Shown here: one piece after another, positions 55,318 through 63,942 of the stretch
Layout of the letters: every line of letters starts with the position of its first letter
How positions within the stretch are numbered: position 1 is the first letter of the stretch
Source of the DNA: Orlajensenia stereocauli
Lineage (GTDB): Bacteria; Actinomycetota; Actinomycetes; Actinomycetales; Microbacteriaceae
Length of the DNA stretch: 64,000 nucleotides
NCBI RefSeq assembly: GCF_039548895.1
Contig: NZ_JBCLVG010000003.1
Strand: one strand, 5' to 3'
Made by a program: the position numbers and the translations under genes
Notes under the pieces: generated by a model
The model's input: only the letters and a program-made list of their open reading frames with translations
Told to the model about the DNA's origin: nothing
Database searches by the model: none

Positions 55318-56169
55318 ATGACGTCGACCGATCGCGACCCGGGCAACTCCGTGCCGGCAGGCATCCGCCGCGACCGCGCTGCAGCCCTCGTCGCCGACCG
55401 CGGTTTCGTGCGGGTGCGCGACCTCGCGGTCGCGTTCGGGGTGACCGATGTCACGGCCCGCGCCGACCTCGACCAACTCGAGCGCGAGGGCCTCATCCGT
55501 CGCGTGCACGGGGGCGCTGTCCCGTCGACGGATGCAGCTGCCACCGCCATAGCCCGCCGACCAGAGCGCGAGCCGAGCTTCGAGGAGGCCCTCTCCGCCT
55601 CCGCCGGGCCGAAGGAGAGCATCGGCGAGGCCGCGGCAGCCCTCGTGAGCAGCGGCCAGAGCATCATCCTCGACGTCGGCACGACGACGTTGCAGGTGGC
55701 GCGGTCGCTGCGGGCCCGCCGCGACCTCGACGACGTCACGATCTTCACCAATGGGTTGAGCATCGCCCTCGAGCTCGAGAGCGCCATCCCGCGTTTCACC
55801 GTCGTCCTCACAGGCGGGACGCTGAGGCCACGGCAGCACTCGCTCGTCGACCCGCTGGCGAGGGGCATCCTCGCCGATCTCCGCGCCGACATCGCCTTCA
55901 TCGGCTGCAACGGCGTCGACGTCGACCGCGGCGTCACCAACGCCAACCTGCCCGAGGCCGCTGTCAAGATCGCCATGATCCGCGCGGCCGGCCGGGCCGT
56001 GGTCGTCGCCGATTCGTCGAAGCTGGGCGAGGTCCACCTGGCGCGCATCTCGTCTCTCGACGAGGTCGACATCCTGGTGACGGATGCCGCAGCTCCGGCC
56101 GTCCTCCTCGGCGAGTTCGAGCAGGCGGGTCTCGCCGTGCTGCCCGCCGGCTCTAGGCTCTCTGCATGA
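55318..56169 (+). CDS. DeoR/GlpR-family transcriptional regulator of galactose genes
   Basis: A 283-residue repressor: N-terminal helix-turn-helix with the family signature VRVRDLAVAFGVTDVTARADL and LEREGLIRRVHGGAV, then a sugar-phosphate-binding DeoRC domain (LDVGTTTLQVA, FTNGLSIALEL, TGGTLRPRQHSLVDP, IGCNGVD). It is divergent from galT-galK and coupled to galM by an ATGA overlap, so it presumably governs the gal genes with galactose-1-phosphate or a similar inducer. Start ATG 55318 chosen over the upstream in-frame ATG, which lies in the operator. Confidence 0.92.
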   Translation: MTSTDRDPGNSVPAGIRRDRAAALVADRGFVRVRDLAVAFGVTDVTARADLDQLEREGLIRRVHGGAVPSTDAAATAIARRPEREPSFEEALSASAGPKESIGEAAAALVSSGQSIILDVGTTTLQVARSLRARRDLDDVTIFTNGLSIALELESAIPRFTVVLTGGTLRPRQHSLVDPLARGILADLRADIAFIGCNGVDVDRGVTNANLPEAAVKIAMIRAAGRAVVVADSSKLGEVHLARISSLDEVDILVTDAAAPAVLLGEFEQAGLAVLPAGSRLSA

Positions 56170-57089
56170 CCTTTCCCACCGGTGAGCAGTACGAGTTGCA
56201 GACGAGGACGGCGAGCGGAGAGCTGCGCGCGACGATCACAGGCCTCGCAGCAGCCATCCGTCAACTGAGTCTCGACGGGGTCGACCTCGTCGAGACCTAC
56301 GGCGAGGAGTCGTCGCCGCCCTACGGTGCCGGCATCGTGCTGGTGCCGTGGCCGAACCGCATCCGCGACGGACGCTGGGAGCACGAGGGCGTCGAGCGGC
56401 AGCTCGACATCACCGAGCCGAAGCTGAACAACGCCATCCACGGCCTCCTGCGCTACACGGAGTACCGCGAGGTCGACCGCACCCAGGACTCGGTCACCCT
56501 CGCCGCGACCGTCTACCCGCAGCACGGCTACCCGTACCTGCTCGAGACCGCCGTGCACTACGAGCTGGTCTCCGACGGCCTCAAGGTGACGCACTACCTC
56601 CGCAACCTCGGGCACGAGTCGGCTCCCGTCGCCGTCGGAACGCATCCGTTCCTCCGCATCGGCGACGTGCCGACGGATTCCCTCACCCTCCAGCTGTCCG
56701 CGGCGAGCCACATCGAGGTCGACGACCGCCTGCTGCCGACGTCCGAGGTTCCGGTCGAGGGCACCGAGTGGGACCTGCGCGACCCGCGCCGCGTGAGCGA
56801 ACTGCAGCTCGACGACGCCTGGGGCGAGGCCTTCGCCACCGACGGCGAGGTCGTCCATACGCTCACGGCACCTGACGGACGCACTGTCTCGATGTGGTCG
56901 GAGCCGGAGTTCGGATTCGTGCAGGTCTTCACCACGCGGCAGTTCCCGGGCCGCGAGGGCGACGCCGCCATCGCGATCGAGCCCATGACAGCCCCGGCCG
57001 ACGCCTTCAACTCGGGCAAGGGCCTGCGCTGGCTGGCCCCGGGCGACGAGTGGGAGATCAGCTGGGGCATCCGCTTCGGCGGCTTCTGA
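56166..57089 (+). CDS. galM: Aldose 1-epimerase (mutarotase)
   Basis: A 307-residue galactose mutarotase-like protein that interconverts anomers. The catalytic His is in VGTHPFLRI, the Glu in IAIEPMTAPADAFNS, substrate-binding residues in LVPWPNRIRDG and NNAIHGLL. No signal peptide. Coupled to the DeoR regulator; position fits galactose use although other hexoses are possible. Confidence 0.93.
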   Translation: MTFPTGEQYELQTRTASGELRATITGLAAAIRQLSLDGVDLVETYGEESSPPYGAGIVLVPWPNRIRDGRWEHEGVERQLDITEPKLNNAIHGLLRYTEYREVDRTQDSVTLAATVYPQHGYPYLLETAVHYELVSDGLKVTHYLRNLGHESAPVAVGTHPFLRIGDVPTDSLTLQLSAASHIEVDDRLLPTSEVPVEGTEWDLRDPRRVSELQLDDAWGEAFATDGEVVHTLTAPDGRTVSMWSEPEFGFVQVFTTRQFPGREGDAAIAIEPMTAPADAFNSGKGLRWLAPGDEWEISWGIRFGGF

Positions 57090-57096
57090 CATCCGC

Positions 57097-57137
57097 CGCT
57101 CGCTGAGGCCCGGACGAAGTCTGCGGCCGAAGCGCAC
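57097..57137 (+). repeat. Dispersed intergenic repeat, copy after galM
   Basis: Begins CGCTCGCTGAGGCCCGG and ends GCGGCCGAAGCGCAC; nearly the same as the copy at 36806-36767 (minus strand). It starts eight bases after the galM stop, directly before a terminator. Confidence 0.7.
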
Positions 57138-57145
57138 GAACGAAG

Positions 57146-57176
57146 AACGGCCCGCCTCCACTGGAGACGGGCCGTT
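57146..57176. terminator. Bidirectional terminator between galM and the fasciclin gene
   Basis: Arms AACGGCCCG (57146-57154) and CGGGCCGTT (57168-57176), with a further CTCCA/TGGAG pairing inside; followed by CCCTCTT on the plus strand and preceded by TTCTTCG on the minus strand. It serves both convergent genes. Confidence 0.85.
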
Positions 57177-57193
57177 CCCTCTTCACCGGATCA

Positions 57194-57850
57194 TCAGGCC
57201 GGCGGCATCAGCACGGAGTCGATGAGGTACACCGTGGCGTTGGCGGTCTTCACGCCACCGCAGATGACCTTGGCGTCGTTGACCATCATGTCGTCGCCAC
57301 TGCCGGTGACCTCGACGGTTCCACCCTCGACCGTGGTCTGGGTTCCGTCGATGTCAGCAGGAGCGATCTGGCCGGGAACCACGTGGTACGTGAGGATCTT
57401 GGTCAGCGTGGCGGAGTCGGTCTTGAGCCCCTCGATGGTGGCGGCGTCGATCTTGGCGAACGCGTCATCGACGGGAGCGAAGACGGTGAACTCGCTGCCG
57501 TTCAGCGTGTCGACCAGGTTGACGTCGGGGTTGAGCCCACCCGAGACGGCTGCGGTGAGCGTCGTGAGGATCGGGTTGTTCGAGGCGGCGACGGCCACCG
57601 GGTCCTCAGCCATGCCCGCGACGGAGCCGGCGCCATCCGGAACCTGCTCGGCGTAGGCCGCGCAACCGGAGCCGACGAGGTCGGCTGCGGGGTCCATCGC
57701 CTCGGGGGTCTCGGCCATGGGGGCTTCCGAGCTGGGGCTGCTCGACGACGAGGTGTCATCGGTGCCGCTGCCCATCGAACAACCGGTCAGGCCGAGGGCT
57801 GCGATGCCCACGATCGAGAGGGCGGCGAGTGAAGTGCGTGTGAGTCGCAT
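57194..57850 (-). CDS. Fasciclin-domain lipoprotein (Mpt70/Mpt83-like)
   Basis: A 218-residue exported lipoprotein: signal peptide ending GLTGC (lipid Cys24), a Ser/Pro/Glu linker, the short GSGCAAYAEQVPDG segment seen in mycobacterial Mpt70/83, and one fasciclin domain (NPILTTLTAAVSGG, FTVFAPVDDAFAKI, LTYHVVPGQI, and VYLIDSVLMPP). Such proteins mediate adhesion or surface contacts. Divergent from sigK-rskA, with a candidate SigK promoter 69 bases upstream. Start ATG 57850; the longer frame reads through the promoter. Confidence 0.93.
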   Translation of the reverse strand: MRLTRTSLAALSIVGIAALGLTGCSMGSGTDDTSSSSSPSSEAPMAETPEAMDPAADLVGSGCAAYAEQVPDGAGSVAGMAEDPVAVAASNNPILTTLTAAVSGGLNPDVNLVDTLNGSEFTVFAPVDDAFAKIDAATIEGLKTDSATLTKILTYHVVPGQIAPADIDGTQTTVEGGTVEVTGSGDDMMVNDAKVICGGVKTANATVYLIDSVLMPPA

Positions 57851-57918
57851 GGATCTTCTCCTTGGAATCGTTGGCCGGGTTCGGCCGGCTCCACTTGCTG
57901 TGGTGCCTTCAGGAGGGC

Positions 57919-57946
57919 ATTCGGAACCCCATGGGGTGCGGATTGG
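57919..57946 (-). promoter_or_regulatory. Candidate SigK promoter of the fasciclin gene
   Basis: On the minus strand: -35 CCAATC, 16-base spacer, -10 CCGAAT(G). Compare the remembered mycobacterial SigK consensus CCATCC - 16/17 - CCGAAT. Leader of about 65 bases to the ATG. Confidence 0.6.
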
Positions 57947-58000
57947 AGAATCTCCGGAAACTTTCCGAAGCTGGGAATCCGGCGTGATCAGGCCCCCGAT

Positions 58001-58028
58001 GCATCCGGAAGAGGGGTAGGCGCCGAAT
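58001..58028 (+). promoter_or_regulatory. Candidate SigK promoter of sigK-rskA
   Basis: GCATCC, 16-base spacer, CCGAAT(G): the same -10 with its following G and the same spacing as the opposite-facing site. About 135 bases before the sigK ATG, consistent with autoregulation. The 313-base gap between the two genes holds little else that I recognise. Confidence 0.55.
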
Positions 58029-58163
58029 GCGATGAGGCCTGCCGACGGGCTGCTCACGCACTGTCGCACTGGCGAACGGATGCCGGACACCGGCGTCTGC
58101 GGCACACTGAATCTCTTTCAGTCGACCGGCAATCCGAAACCGGCATCACGCCGAACACCTGAC

Positions 58164-58763
58164 ATGCTTGTTCTCGTGCCCCATGAGATCGGTGAAGACG
58201 ACATCGGAATTCCGCCTGTCGTCACGCTGGAAGAGTTGCTGGAACGTATCGCCACAGGCGACCAGCGCGCTTTCAGCGAACTCTACGACGGGGTATCGGC
58301 TCGGCTATTCGGACTTGTTCGACGCCTCGTCGTCGATCCGGCTCAATCGGAGGAGGTGACGCAGGAGGTGTTTCTCGAGATCTGGCAGTCCGCAGCGCGA
58401 TTCCAGCCCGAGCGGGGCAGTGCCCTCTCCTGGATGTTCACGCTCGCCCATCGCCGCGCCGTGGACCGCATCCGTTCTGCCCAGGCATCACGCGACCGCG
58501 ACACTCGCATCGGCATCCGCGACCTCCCCATCGACACCGATGTGGTGAGCGAGGCAGCAGAACTGCGGGTCGAGAACGAGCGGGTGCAGCGCGCACTCAC
58601 CGAACTCACCGACGTGCAGCGTCAGGCTGTGTCCTTGGCCTATTACTCCGGCTTCTCCCACAGCGAGATCGCCGATGAACTGAGCGTGCCGATCGGCACG
58701 GTGAAGACCCGAATACGCGATGGGATGATCCGTCTGCGAGACGCACTGGGGGTGACCGCATGA
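58164..58763 (+). CDS. sigK: ECF sigma factor, SigK type
   Basis: A 199-residue extracytoplasmic-function sigma factor. Region 2: FSELYDGVSARLFGLVRR, QSEEVTQEVFLEIWQSA, WMFTLAHRRAVDRIRS; region 4: LTDVQRQAVSLAYYSGFSHSEIADEL and PIGTVKTRIRDGMIRLRDAL. Start ATG 58164. Coupled to the anti-sigma gene by an ATGA overlap and divergent from a fasciclin lipoprotein, exactly the mycobacterial sigK/rskA/mpt70-83 association, hence the SigK name. Confidence 0.9.
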   Translation: MLVLVPHEIGEDDIGIPPVVTLEELLERIATGDQRAFSELYDGVSARLFGLVRRLVVDPAQSEEVTQEVFLEIWQSAARFQPERGSALSWMFTLAHRRAVDRIRSAQASRDRDTRIGIRDLPIDTDVVSEAAELRVENERVQRALTELTDVQRQAVSLAYYSGFSHSEIADELSVPIGTVKTRIRDGMIRLRDALGVTA

Positions 58764-59674
58764 GCGACAGAGACCAGCGACCCGTCGGTGACGAGCACGC
58801 CCTGAGCGGCTCGTACGCGCTGGACGCCGTCGACGCCGAGGAGCGTGCCCGGTACGAGCGTGCCCTGCTCGAGTCGGATCAGCTGCGTGAGGAGGCGGCC
58901 GGCTTCGCCGACACCGCAGCCCTGCTGGGGTCGAGCGTCCCGCCCGTCACGCCCCCGCCCGCCCTCAAGGCGAGCATCATGGCGCAGCTCTCCGGCCTGT
59001 CGCAGCTTCCGGCACGCACGGCGGGCGGCGCCCACGCCGCCGACGCCGAGGTCGACGCTGTGCCGTCGGCCGAGCCTGCCACTGCTCCGGATGCCGCGGA
59101 CTCCTCTGCGGCGCCGACGTTGGCTGCTGTTCCCTCGGCCCCCGGTGCGCCCATCGATCCCATCTCGCCCGCCGCGCCGCCCGTCGGCCGCGCCGAAGCC
59201 GCTGCGCAGCGTCGCTGGTTCTCCCGACCGGGCGCCTTCATCGCCGCTGCGGCCGCTGCCCTGGTGCTTATCGCGGCCGTGGTCGTCGGCGTGAACTGGC
59301 CGGGGCCGAACGGCTGGGGCGCCCAGCGCGACCTCGCCAGCATCTCGGCGGCCTCCGATGCCCAGCAGGCGACGGGCGAGGTGTCCGGTGGCGGAACCGT
59401 CACCCTGACCTGGTCCGAGGAACTCGGCCGCTCGGCCGTGACGGTCGACGGCATGCCGGCTCTCGACTCCGATCAGACCTATGAACTCTGGTACATCGAC
59501 AGCGAGGCTGCCATTCCTGCCGGAACCTTCACCGTCGGCGACGACGGCACCACCTGGCGGGTGCTCGAGGGCGACATGACGGCGGGCGCGGCCGTGGGCG
59601 TCACCGTGGAGCCCGCCGGCGGATCCCCGCAGCCGACGACGGAGCCCGTCGTCGTCGTGCCGACAGCCGTCTAG
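58760..59674 (+). CDS. rskA: Anti-sigma K factor, RskA type
   Basis: A 304-residue single-pass membrane protein. The cytoplasmic N-terminus (residues ~10-75: HALSGSYALDAVDAEERARYER) binds the sigma factor; a long Ala/Pro linker follows, then one membrane segment (FIAAAAAALVLIAAVVVGV, about 155-175) and an external RskA domain with YELWYIDSEAAIPAGTF. In this family proteolysis of the anti-sigma factor frees SigK. The linker is longer than in M. tuberculosis RskA. Confidence 0.92.
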   Translation: MSDRDQRPVGDEHALSGSYALDAVDAEERARYERALLESDQLREEAAGFADTAALLGSSVPPVTPPPALKASIMAQLSGLSQLPARTAGGAHAADAEVDAVPSAEPATAPDAADSSAAPTLAAVPSAPGAPIDPISPAAPPVGRAEAAAQRRWFSRPGAFIAAAAAALVLIAAVVVGVNWPGPNGWGAQRDLASISAASDAQQATGEVSGGGTVTLTWSEELGRSAVTVDGMPALDSDQTYELWYIDSEAAIPAGTFTVGDDGTTWRVLEGDMTAGAAVGVTVEPAGGSPQPTTEPVVVVPTAV

Positions 59675-59724
59675 TCAGCGCCGCAGGAGAACCCCAGAAG
59701 TCCGGGCTGCGGCATCCGCTCACC

Positions 59725-59788
59725 GAAAACAGGATGAGCACCCCGATGACGTCTCTCAGACCGCCATCGGGGTGCTCATCCTGTTTTC
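59725..59788. terminator. Perfect 24-bp bidirectional terminator
   Basis: Two exactly complementary 24-base arms (59725-59748 and 59765-59788) enclose a 16-base loop. The arms begin GAAAACAGG and end CCTGTTTTC, so each strand carries a T-run at its 3' side. Placed between the convergent rskA and hydrolase genes. Confidence 0.92.
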
Positions 59789-59824
59789 TGCGCCGGGCGC
59801 GGCGCTGGCAGTGACGCTGTGCGT

Positions 59825-60553
59825 TCAGTCCGAGACGGCTGCGACCGCGGCGAGGATCACATCGACGACGGCCGCTGGCTGCGACACCAGTGAGACGTGC
59901 GATGCGGCGACCTCGGTGATCGTCGATCCGGCGCGCTCGGCCTGGCTGCGCTGCGTCGCGGGCGGGATGACCCGGTCCTCCGTGCCGACGACGGCCCAGC
60001 TGGGCAGCGTCTTCCACGCCACGGCGGTGGTCGGCGAGGCATTCGCGCCGAGGGTGATCGGGCGCTGACCGGCGGCGATGAGCCAACGGTCGGCCTCGGG
60101 CAGGTCCTGGGCGAACGACTCGTGCACCGTCGCCGGCTTGAGGAAGGCCTCGGCGTCGCCCTCGGGAGCACCGGGGTATCCCGCGACGTCGAGTACCGTC
60201 GTCGGGTCCGGCACGTCGAGCGCCGATCCTGAGCCGCCGAGGATGGAGAACACCGTCTCACCCTCATCGGGGATGAAGGCGTCGACGTAGACCAGAGCCT
60301 TCACCTCGCCGCCGCCGGTGCCCGCATTGGTGATGACGGCGCCGCCGTAGGAGTGGCCGACCAGCACGACGGGCCCGCTCGTGCGCTGAGCCAGGAACGA
60401 GGCGACGTAGGCGGCATCCGTCGCCACGCCCCTCAGCAGGTTGGTGGGTGCCAGAACAGTGAAGCCGCGACCTTGGAGGTCTGAGGCCACGGCATTCCAG
60501 CTCGAGGCATCAGCCCAGGCTCCATGCACCAGGACGATCGTGGGTTGTGTCAT
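59825..60553 (-). CDS. Alpha/beta hydrolase
   Basis: A 242-residue esterase/lipase-like protein without signal peptide. Nucleophile Ser in GHSYGGAVI, oxyanion segment LVHGAWADASSWN, catalytic His near the end in ASHVSLVSQP, and an Asp in VGTEDRVIPP. The LVHGAWADASSW start is typical of a large group often annotated as EstC-like or salicylate-esterase-like hydrolases; substrate unknown. A 288-base gap follows before the next plus-strand gene, with no gene in it. Confidence 0.88.
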   Translation of the reverse strand: MTQPTIVLVHGAWADASSWNAVASDLQGRGFTVLAPTNLLRGVATDAAYVASFLAQRTSGPVVLVGHSYGGAVITNAGTGGGEVKALVYVDAFIPDEGETVFSILGGSGSALDVPDPTTVLDVAGYPGAPEGDAEAFLKPATVHESFAQDLPEADRWLIAAGQRPITLGANASPTTAVAWKTLPSWAVVGTEDRVIPPATQRSQAERAGSTITEVAASHVSLVSQPAAVVDVILAAVAAVSD

Positions 60554-60841
60554 ATGCGTGCCTTTCGATTCAGGGTGAGAGCGCTGTCATTCGAGCGAAG
60601 ACTATTCCCCCGATCACGGGGTGCGCCACGGCTGAGTCGCAGAGTTGCGTCGGTGTTCACCCGGTGGCTCGGCTGCACCCGTTTGCAGGATGGGACAAGG
60701 TTCGGGCCCATATGGCGGCTGAAACGCAGCTCATCCTGCATATGCGTGCAGCGGCTTCGGTCCGGGTGCGGCTGCGGGGCATACTGGACGCTGGCCGCGT
60801 GCATCTCGGCCCGACGACACCACAGCGCAGTGAGGACTCAC

Positions 60842-61882
60842 ATGGACATCGGCATGATGCTGAACTACTCGGGCGGATTCCGCGAGACTGCCGCCGAGGT
60901 CGGCGAGCTCGAGAAGGCCGGCGTCGACATCGTCATCGTTCCCGAGGCCTACAGCTTCGACGCCGTCAGCCAGCTGGGCTACCTCGCCGCGGTGACGGAG
61001 AAGATCAAGCTGGCCTCGGGCATCCTGCAGATCTACACGCGCACACCGTCGCTCACGGCAATGACGGCGGCCGGACTCGACTTCGTCTCGGACGGCCGCT
61101 TCGTGCTCGGCATCGGAGCATCCGGACCCCAGGTCATCGAGGGCTTCCACGGAGTGCCCTACGACGCACCGCTGCGCCGCACCCGCGAGATCATCGACAT
61201 CTGCCGCATGGTCTGGCGCCGCGACCGCGTGGAGTACGACGGCCGCAGCTACCAGATCCCGCTGCCGGCCGAGAAGGGCACCGGACTGGGCAAGCCGCTG
61301 AAGCTCATCAACCATCCCGTGCGCGAGCGCATCCCGATCGTGGTGGCCGCTCTCGGCCCGGCCAGCGTGAAGCAGACGGCCGAGATCGCCGACGCCTGGA
61401 TGCCGATGTTCTTCCACCCCGAGCGGGCGCGCGACGTCTGGGGCGATTCGCTCGATGCCGGCCTGGCCAAGCGTTCGGACGACCTGGGATCTCTCGACGT
61501 CTTCGCCAGCCCGGCGCTGTACATCGGCGATGACGCCGATGCCGTGCTGCCTTCGGTGAAGCCGCAGATCGCCCTGTACGTCGGCGGGATGGGCGCCCGC
61601 GGCAAGAACTTCTACAACGACCTCGTGTCGCAGTACGGCTTCGAGAAGGAGGCCGCCCTCATCCAGGACCTGTACCTCGAGGGCCGCAAGGACGAGGCGA
61701 CGGCCGCGGTTCCAGACGACCTGGCGCGTGCCATCAACCTCATCGGGTCGCCCGGCCACGTGAAGGAGCGCGTCGCGGCCTTCGCCGAGGCCGGGGTCAC
61801 GACTCTCGCGGTGACGCCGCTGGCGCGCACCTCGGAGCAGCGCGTCGGGCTCATGACGGGGTTCCGGGCGCTCGTCGACTGA
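60842..61882 (+). CDS. LLM-class (luciferase-like) oxidoreductase, F420-type
   Basis: A 346-residue TIM-barrel oxidoreductase of the bacterial luciferase superfamily. Start MDIGMMLNYSGGF; barrel motifs VIVPEAYSFDAVSQLGYLAA, KLASGILQIYTRTPSLTAM, GRFVLGIGASGPQVIEGFHG, and IPIVVAALGP. This subgroup in actinobacteria is usually F420-dependent and acts in reduction or oxidation of unknown metabolites; the cofactor is inferred from family. Start ATG 60842. The upstream 288-base gap shows a weak -10 (CATACT at 60780). Confidence 0.88.
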   Translation: MDIGMMLNYSGGFRETAAEVGELEKAGVDIVIVPEAYSFDAVSQLGYLAAVTEKIKLASGILQIYTRTPSLTAMTAAGLDFVSDGRFVLGIGASGPQVIEGFHGVPYDAPLRRTREIIDICRMVWRRDRVEYDGRSYQIPLPAEKGTGLGKPLKLINHPVRERIPIVVAALGPASVKQTAEIADAWMPMFFHPERARDVWGDSLDAGLAKRSDDLGSLDVFASPALYIGDDADAVLPSVKPQIALYVGGMGARGKNFYNDLVSQYGFEKEAALIQDLYLEGRKDEATAAVPDDLARAINLIGSPGHVKERVAAFAEAGVTTLAVTPLARTSEQRVGLMTGFRALVD

Positions 61883-61929
61883 GGCGCACCCGACGTCGTC
61901 GAGGGGCCGCGTGCGCCGCGCCGAGACGC

Positions 61930-62871
61930 TCAGTCCGCCGTCGTGTGCGTCTGCTGCGGAGAGGTCGAGTCCACGGGTGGGACCCACCCGATCCGCGCGA
62001 TGCGTGCGCGAGCGGCATCCTCCGACGGTGATCTCCTCCCGAGCAGGCGGTGCACGACGCCGAGCGCGCGGGCCGTCGCCCACACCACGGGGAGGCGAGA
62101 GCGTCGGAGCCCCAGCAACCGTCGATAGTCAGCGGGCAGACTCGCGACCGCGCCGGCGAACAGCACGCGGTAGGCCGGAAGCATGGGCTTCGGCAGGGGC
62201 GGGTGCCTGATGAAGCGCACAGCCTCCGCCACGCGCTCGTCGCTCTTCAGCACGCCGTCGTTCGAGAACGCGGCCAGCTGGTCCCGCAGCTGCTGCTCGG
62301 AGCGCGGAGGCGACTCGACCCCGACGAGTTCGCCCGCCGTCGCCCACTCGCGCACGTAGGCGTCGGCTCCGCCAGGAATCGCTCCGCCCCAGATTGTGTG
62401 GCAGGCGAGGAAGGAATCCGTGAACGCGAGATGCACCCAGGCGAGCAGTTCGGGATCGCCGGCGGCATAGGGGCGCTCGACCTCGTGGGCGTCGAGGTAG
62501 GTGCCGACGACGCGCGAGTGGTACCTGCCGACCCGCGCGGACTCCTCCGTGGCGAACACCGTGTCGGCGTAGGTCACGATGGTGAGCCACTGGATCGTGC
62601 CCGCCAGCCGGCCGAGAGGATCCTCGCCGAAGCGCGAGTGGTCGTGCACTCCGGCCATGGCTCCGGGATGAAGCGTCTGGACGAGCAGGGCCCGGATGCC
62701 GGCGACGAGGGTCGGCATCCCGCCGTGCACCGCCCACGCGGCCGACCCCGGCCCGAAGAACCCGGCGTCGTCGCCCTCCTCGATGCGGTCGACCCAGGCC
62801 GGTCTTCCGTCGTGCGTGCCCGAGAGCGCGGCCAGCAGGCGCGACCGCGAGCGATCCTTCCTGGTGGCCAT
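61930..62871 (-). CDS. Oxygenase MpaB family protein (DUF2236)
   Basis: A 313-residue protein with the helical fold of the MpaB / latex-clearing (Lcp) family: VQTLHPGAMAGVHDHSRF, QWLTIVTYADTVFATEE, YHSRVVGTYLDAHEVERPYAA, LAWVHLAFTDSFL. The conserved His and Arg residues would bind a b-type haem. Substrate unknown; relatives cut polyprenyl chains. Start ATG 62871 (MATRKDRSRSR), with the longer frame possible. It faces away from the exonuclease gene, 106 bases apart. Confidence 0.85.
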   Translation of the reverse strand: MATRKDRSRSRLLAALSGTHDGRPAWVDRIEEGDDAGFFGPGSAAWAVHGGMPTLVAGIRALLVQTLHPGAMAGVHDHSRFGEDPLGRLAGTIQWLTIVTYADTVFATEESARVGRYHSRVVGTYLDAHEVERPYAAGDPELLAWVHLAFTDSFLACHTIWGGAIPGGADAYVREWATAGELVGVESPPRSEQQLRDQLAAFSNDGVLKSDERVAEAVRFIRHPPLPKPMLPAYRVLFAGAVASLPADYRRLLGLRRSRLPVVWATARALGVVHRLLGRRSPSEDAARARIARIGWVPPVDSTSPQQTHTTAD

Positions 62872-62977
62872 GGGCCGAGTGAACACCGCCCACCTGAGTG
62901 CGGGGCGAGAGGAGGCCGGCCAGCTGCGGCATCCGCCGACCCAGCACCAGGTCGCCGGGTCGTGCCATGATCGGGAC

Positions 62978-63934
62978 ATGCCCGAGCGTCTGATGCTTCT
63001 CGACACCGCCTCGTTGTACTTCCGCGCCTTCTACGGCCTGCCCGATACCATCCGGGCGCCGGACGGAACGCCGGTGAACGCCGTGCGCGGCCTGCTCGAC
63101 TTCATCGGCAGGCTGGTCACCGACTTCGAGCCCACCCACCTGGTCGCCTGTTGGGACGACGACTGGCGTCCGCAGTGGCGTGTCGATCTCATCCCGAGCT
63201 ACAAGGAGCATCGGGTGGAGAAGGTCGTGGCCGACGGCCCCGACGTCGAGGAGACTCCCGAGCTGCTCGTGGCGCAGATCCCGCTCATCCGCGAGACCCT
63301 CGAAGCATTCGGCGTCACCATCATCGGCGCTGCCGACCACGAGGCCGACGATGTGATCGGCACCCTCGCGACGCGGGCGGAGATGCCCGTCGACATCGTC
63401 ACCGGCGACCGCGACCTGTTCCAACTCATCGACGACGAGCGCGACGTGCGCGTCGTCTACACCGCCCGCGGCATGAACAGGCTCGAGGTGCTGACGGGCG
63501 AGTCCGTACTCTCGAAGTACGGCGTGACCGCGGCCCAGTACGCCGACTTCGCGGCCCTCCGCGGCGACGCATCCGATGGCCTGCCCGGAGTCGCGGGCGT
63601 CGGCGAGAAGACCGCCGCGACGCTGCTGCAGGAGCACGGCGACCTCGACGGCGTCATCGCTGCGGCGGCAGATGCCGATGAGCCGATGGCGGCCGGGCTC
63701 CGCGCGAAGATCCTCGCGGCCTCCGACTACCTCGCCGTGGCGCCGACGGTCGTCGAGGTGGTGCGCGATCTCGAGCTCGGCGAGTTCGACGCGCGCATCC
63801 GCCCGCTCGACACGGAGGCCACGGCATCCGTCGCCGCCCTCTCGGAGACCTGGGCGCTCGGAGGGTCAGCCGATCGCGCGCTCAAGGGGCTCGCAGCCCG
63901 CGCATCGCGGCGGGCGGCTCCTCCCGCCCGCTGA
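62978..63934 (+). CDS. 5'-3' exonuclease / flap endonuclease
   Basis: A 318-residue stand-alone enzyme homologous to the N-terminal domain of DNA polymerase I. The metal-binding Asp residues are seen in LMLLDTASLYFRAF, CWDDDWRPQWR, GAADHEADDVIGTLA, VTGDRDLFQLI and LRGDASDGLPGVAGVGEKTA, the latter being the helix-hairpin-helix that binds DNA. Many actinobacteria have such a gene besides polA. Start ATG 62978 after GGGAC; full length. Confidence 0.94.
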   Translation: MPERLMLLDTASLYFRAFYGLPDTIRAPDGTPVNAVRGLLDFIGRLVTDFEPTHLVACWDDDWRPQWRVDLIPSYKEHRVEKVVADGPDVEETPELLVAQIPLIRETLEAFGVTIIGAADHEADDVIGTLATRAEMPVDIVTGDRDLFQLIDDERDVRVVYTARGMNRLEVLTGESVLSKYGVTAAQYADFAALRGDASDGLPGVAGVGEKTAATLLQEHGDLDGVIAAAADADEPMAAGLRAKILAASDYLAVAPTVVEVVRDLELGEFDARIRPLDTEATASVAALSETWALGGSADRALKGLAARASRRAAPPAR

Positions 63935-63942
63935 GCGCGACG

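Noticed and set aside
60551..60749. Direct repeat CATATGCGTGC at 60551 and 60739
   Set aside because: Only 11 bases and two copies; one overlaps a start codon. No further support for an operator or attachment site.
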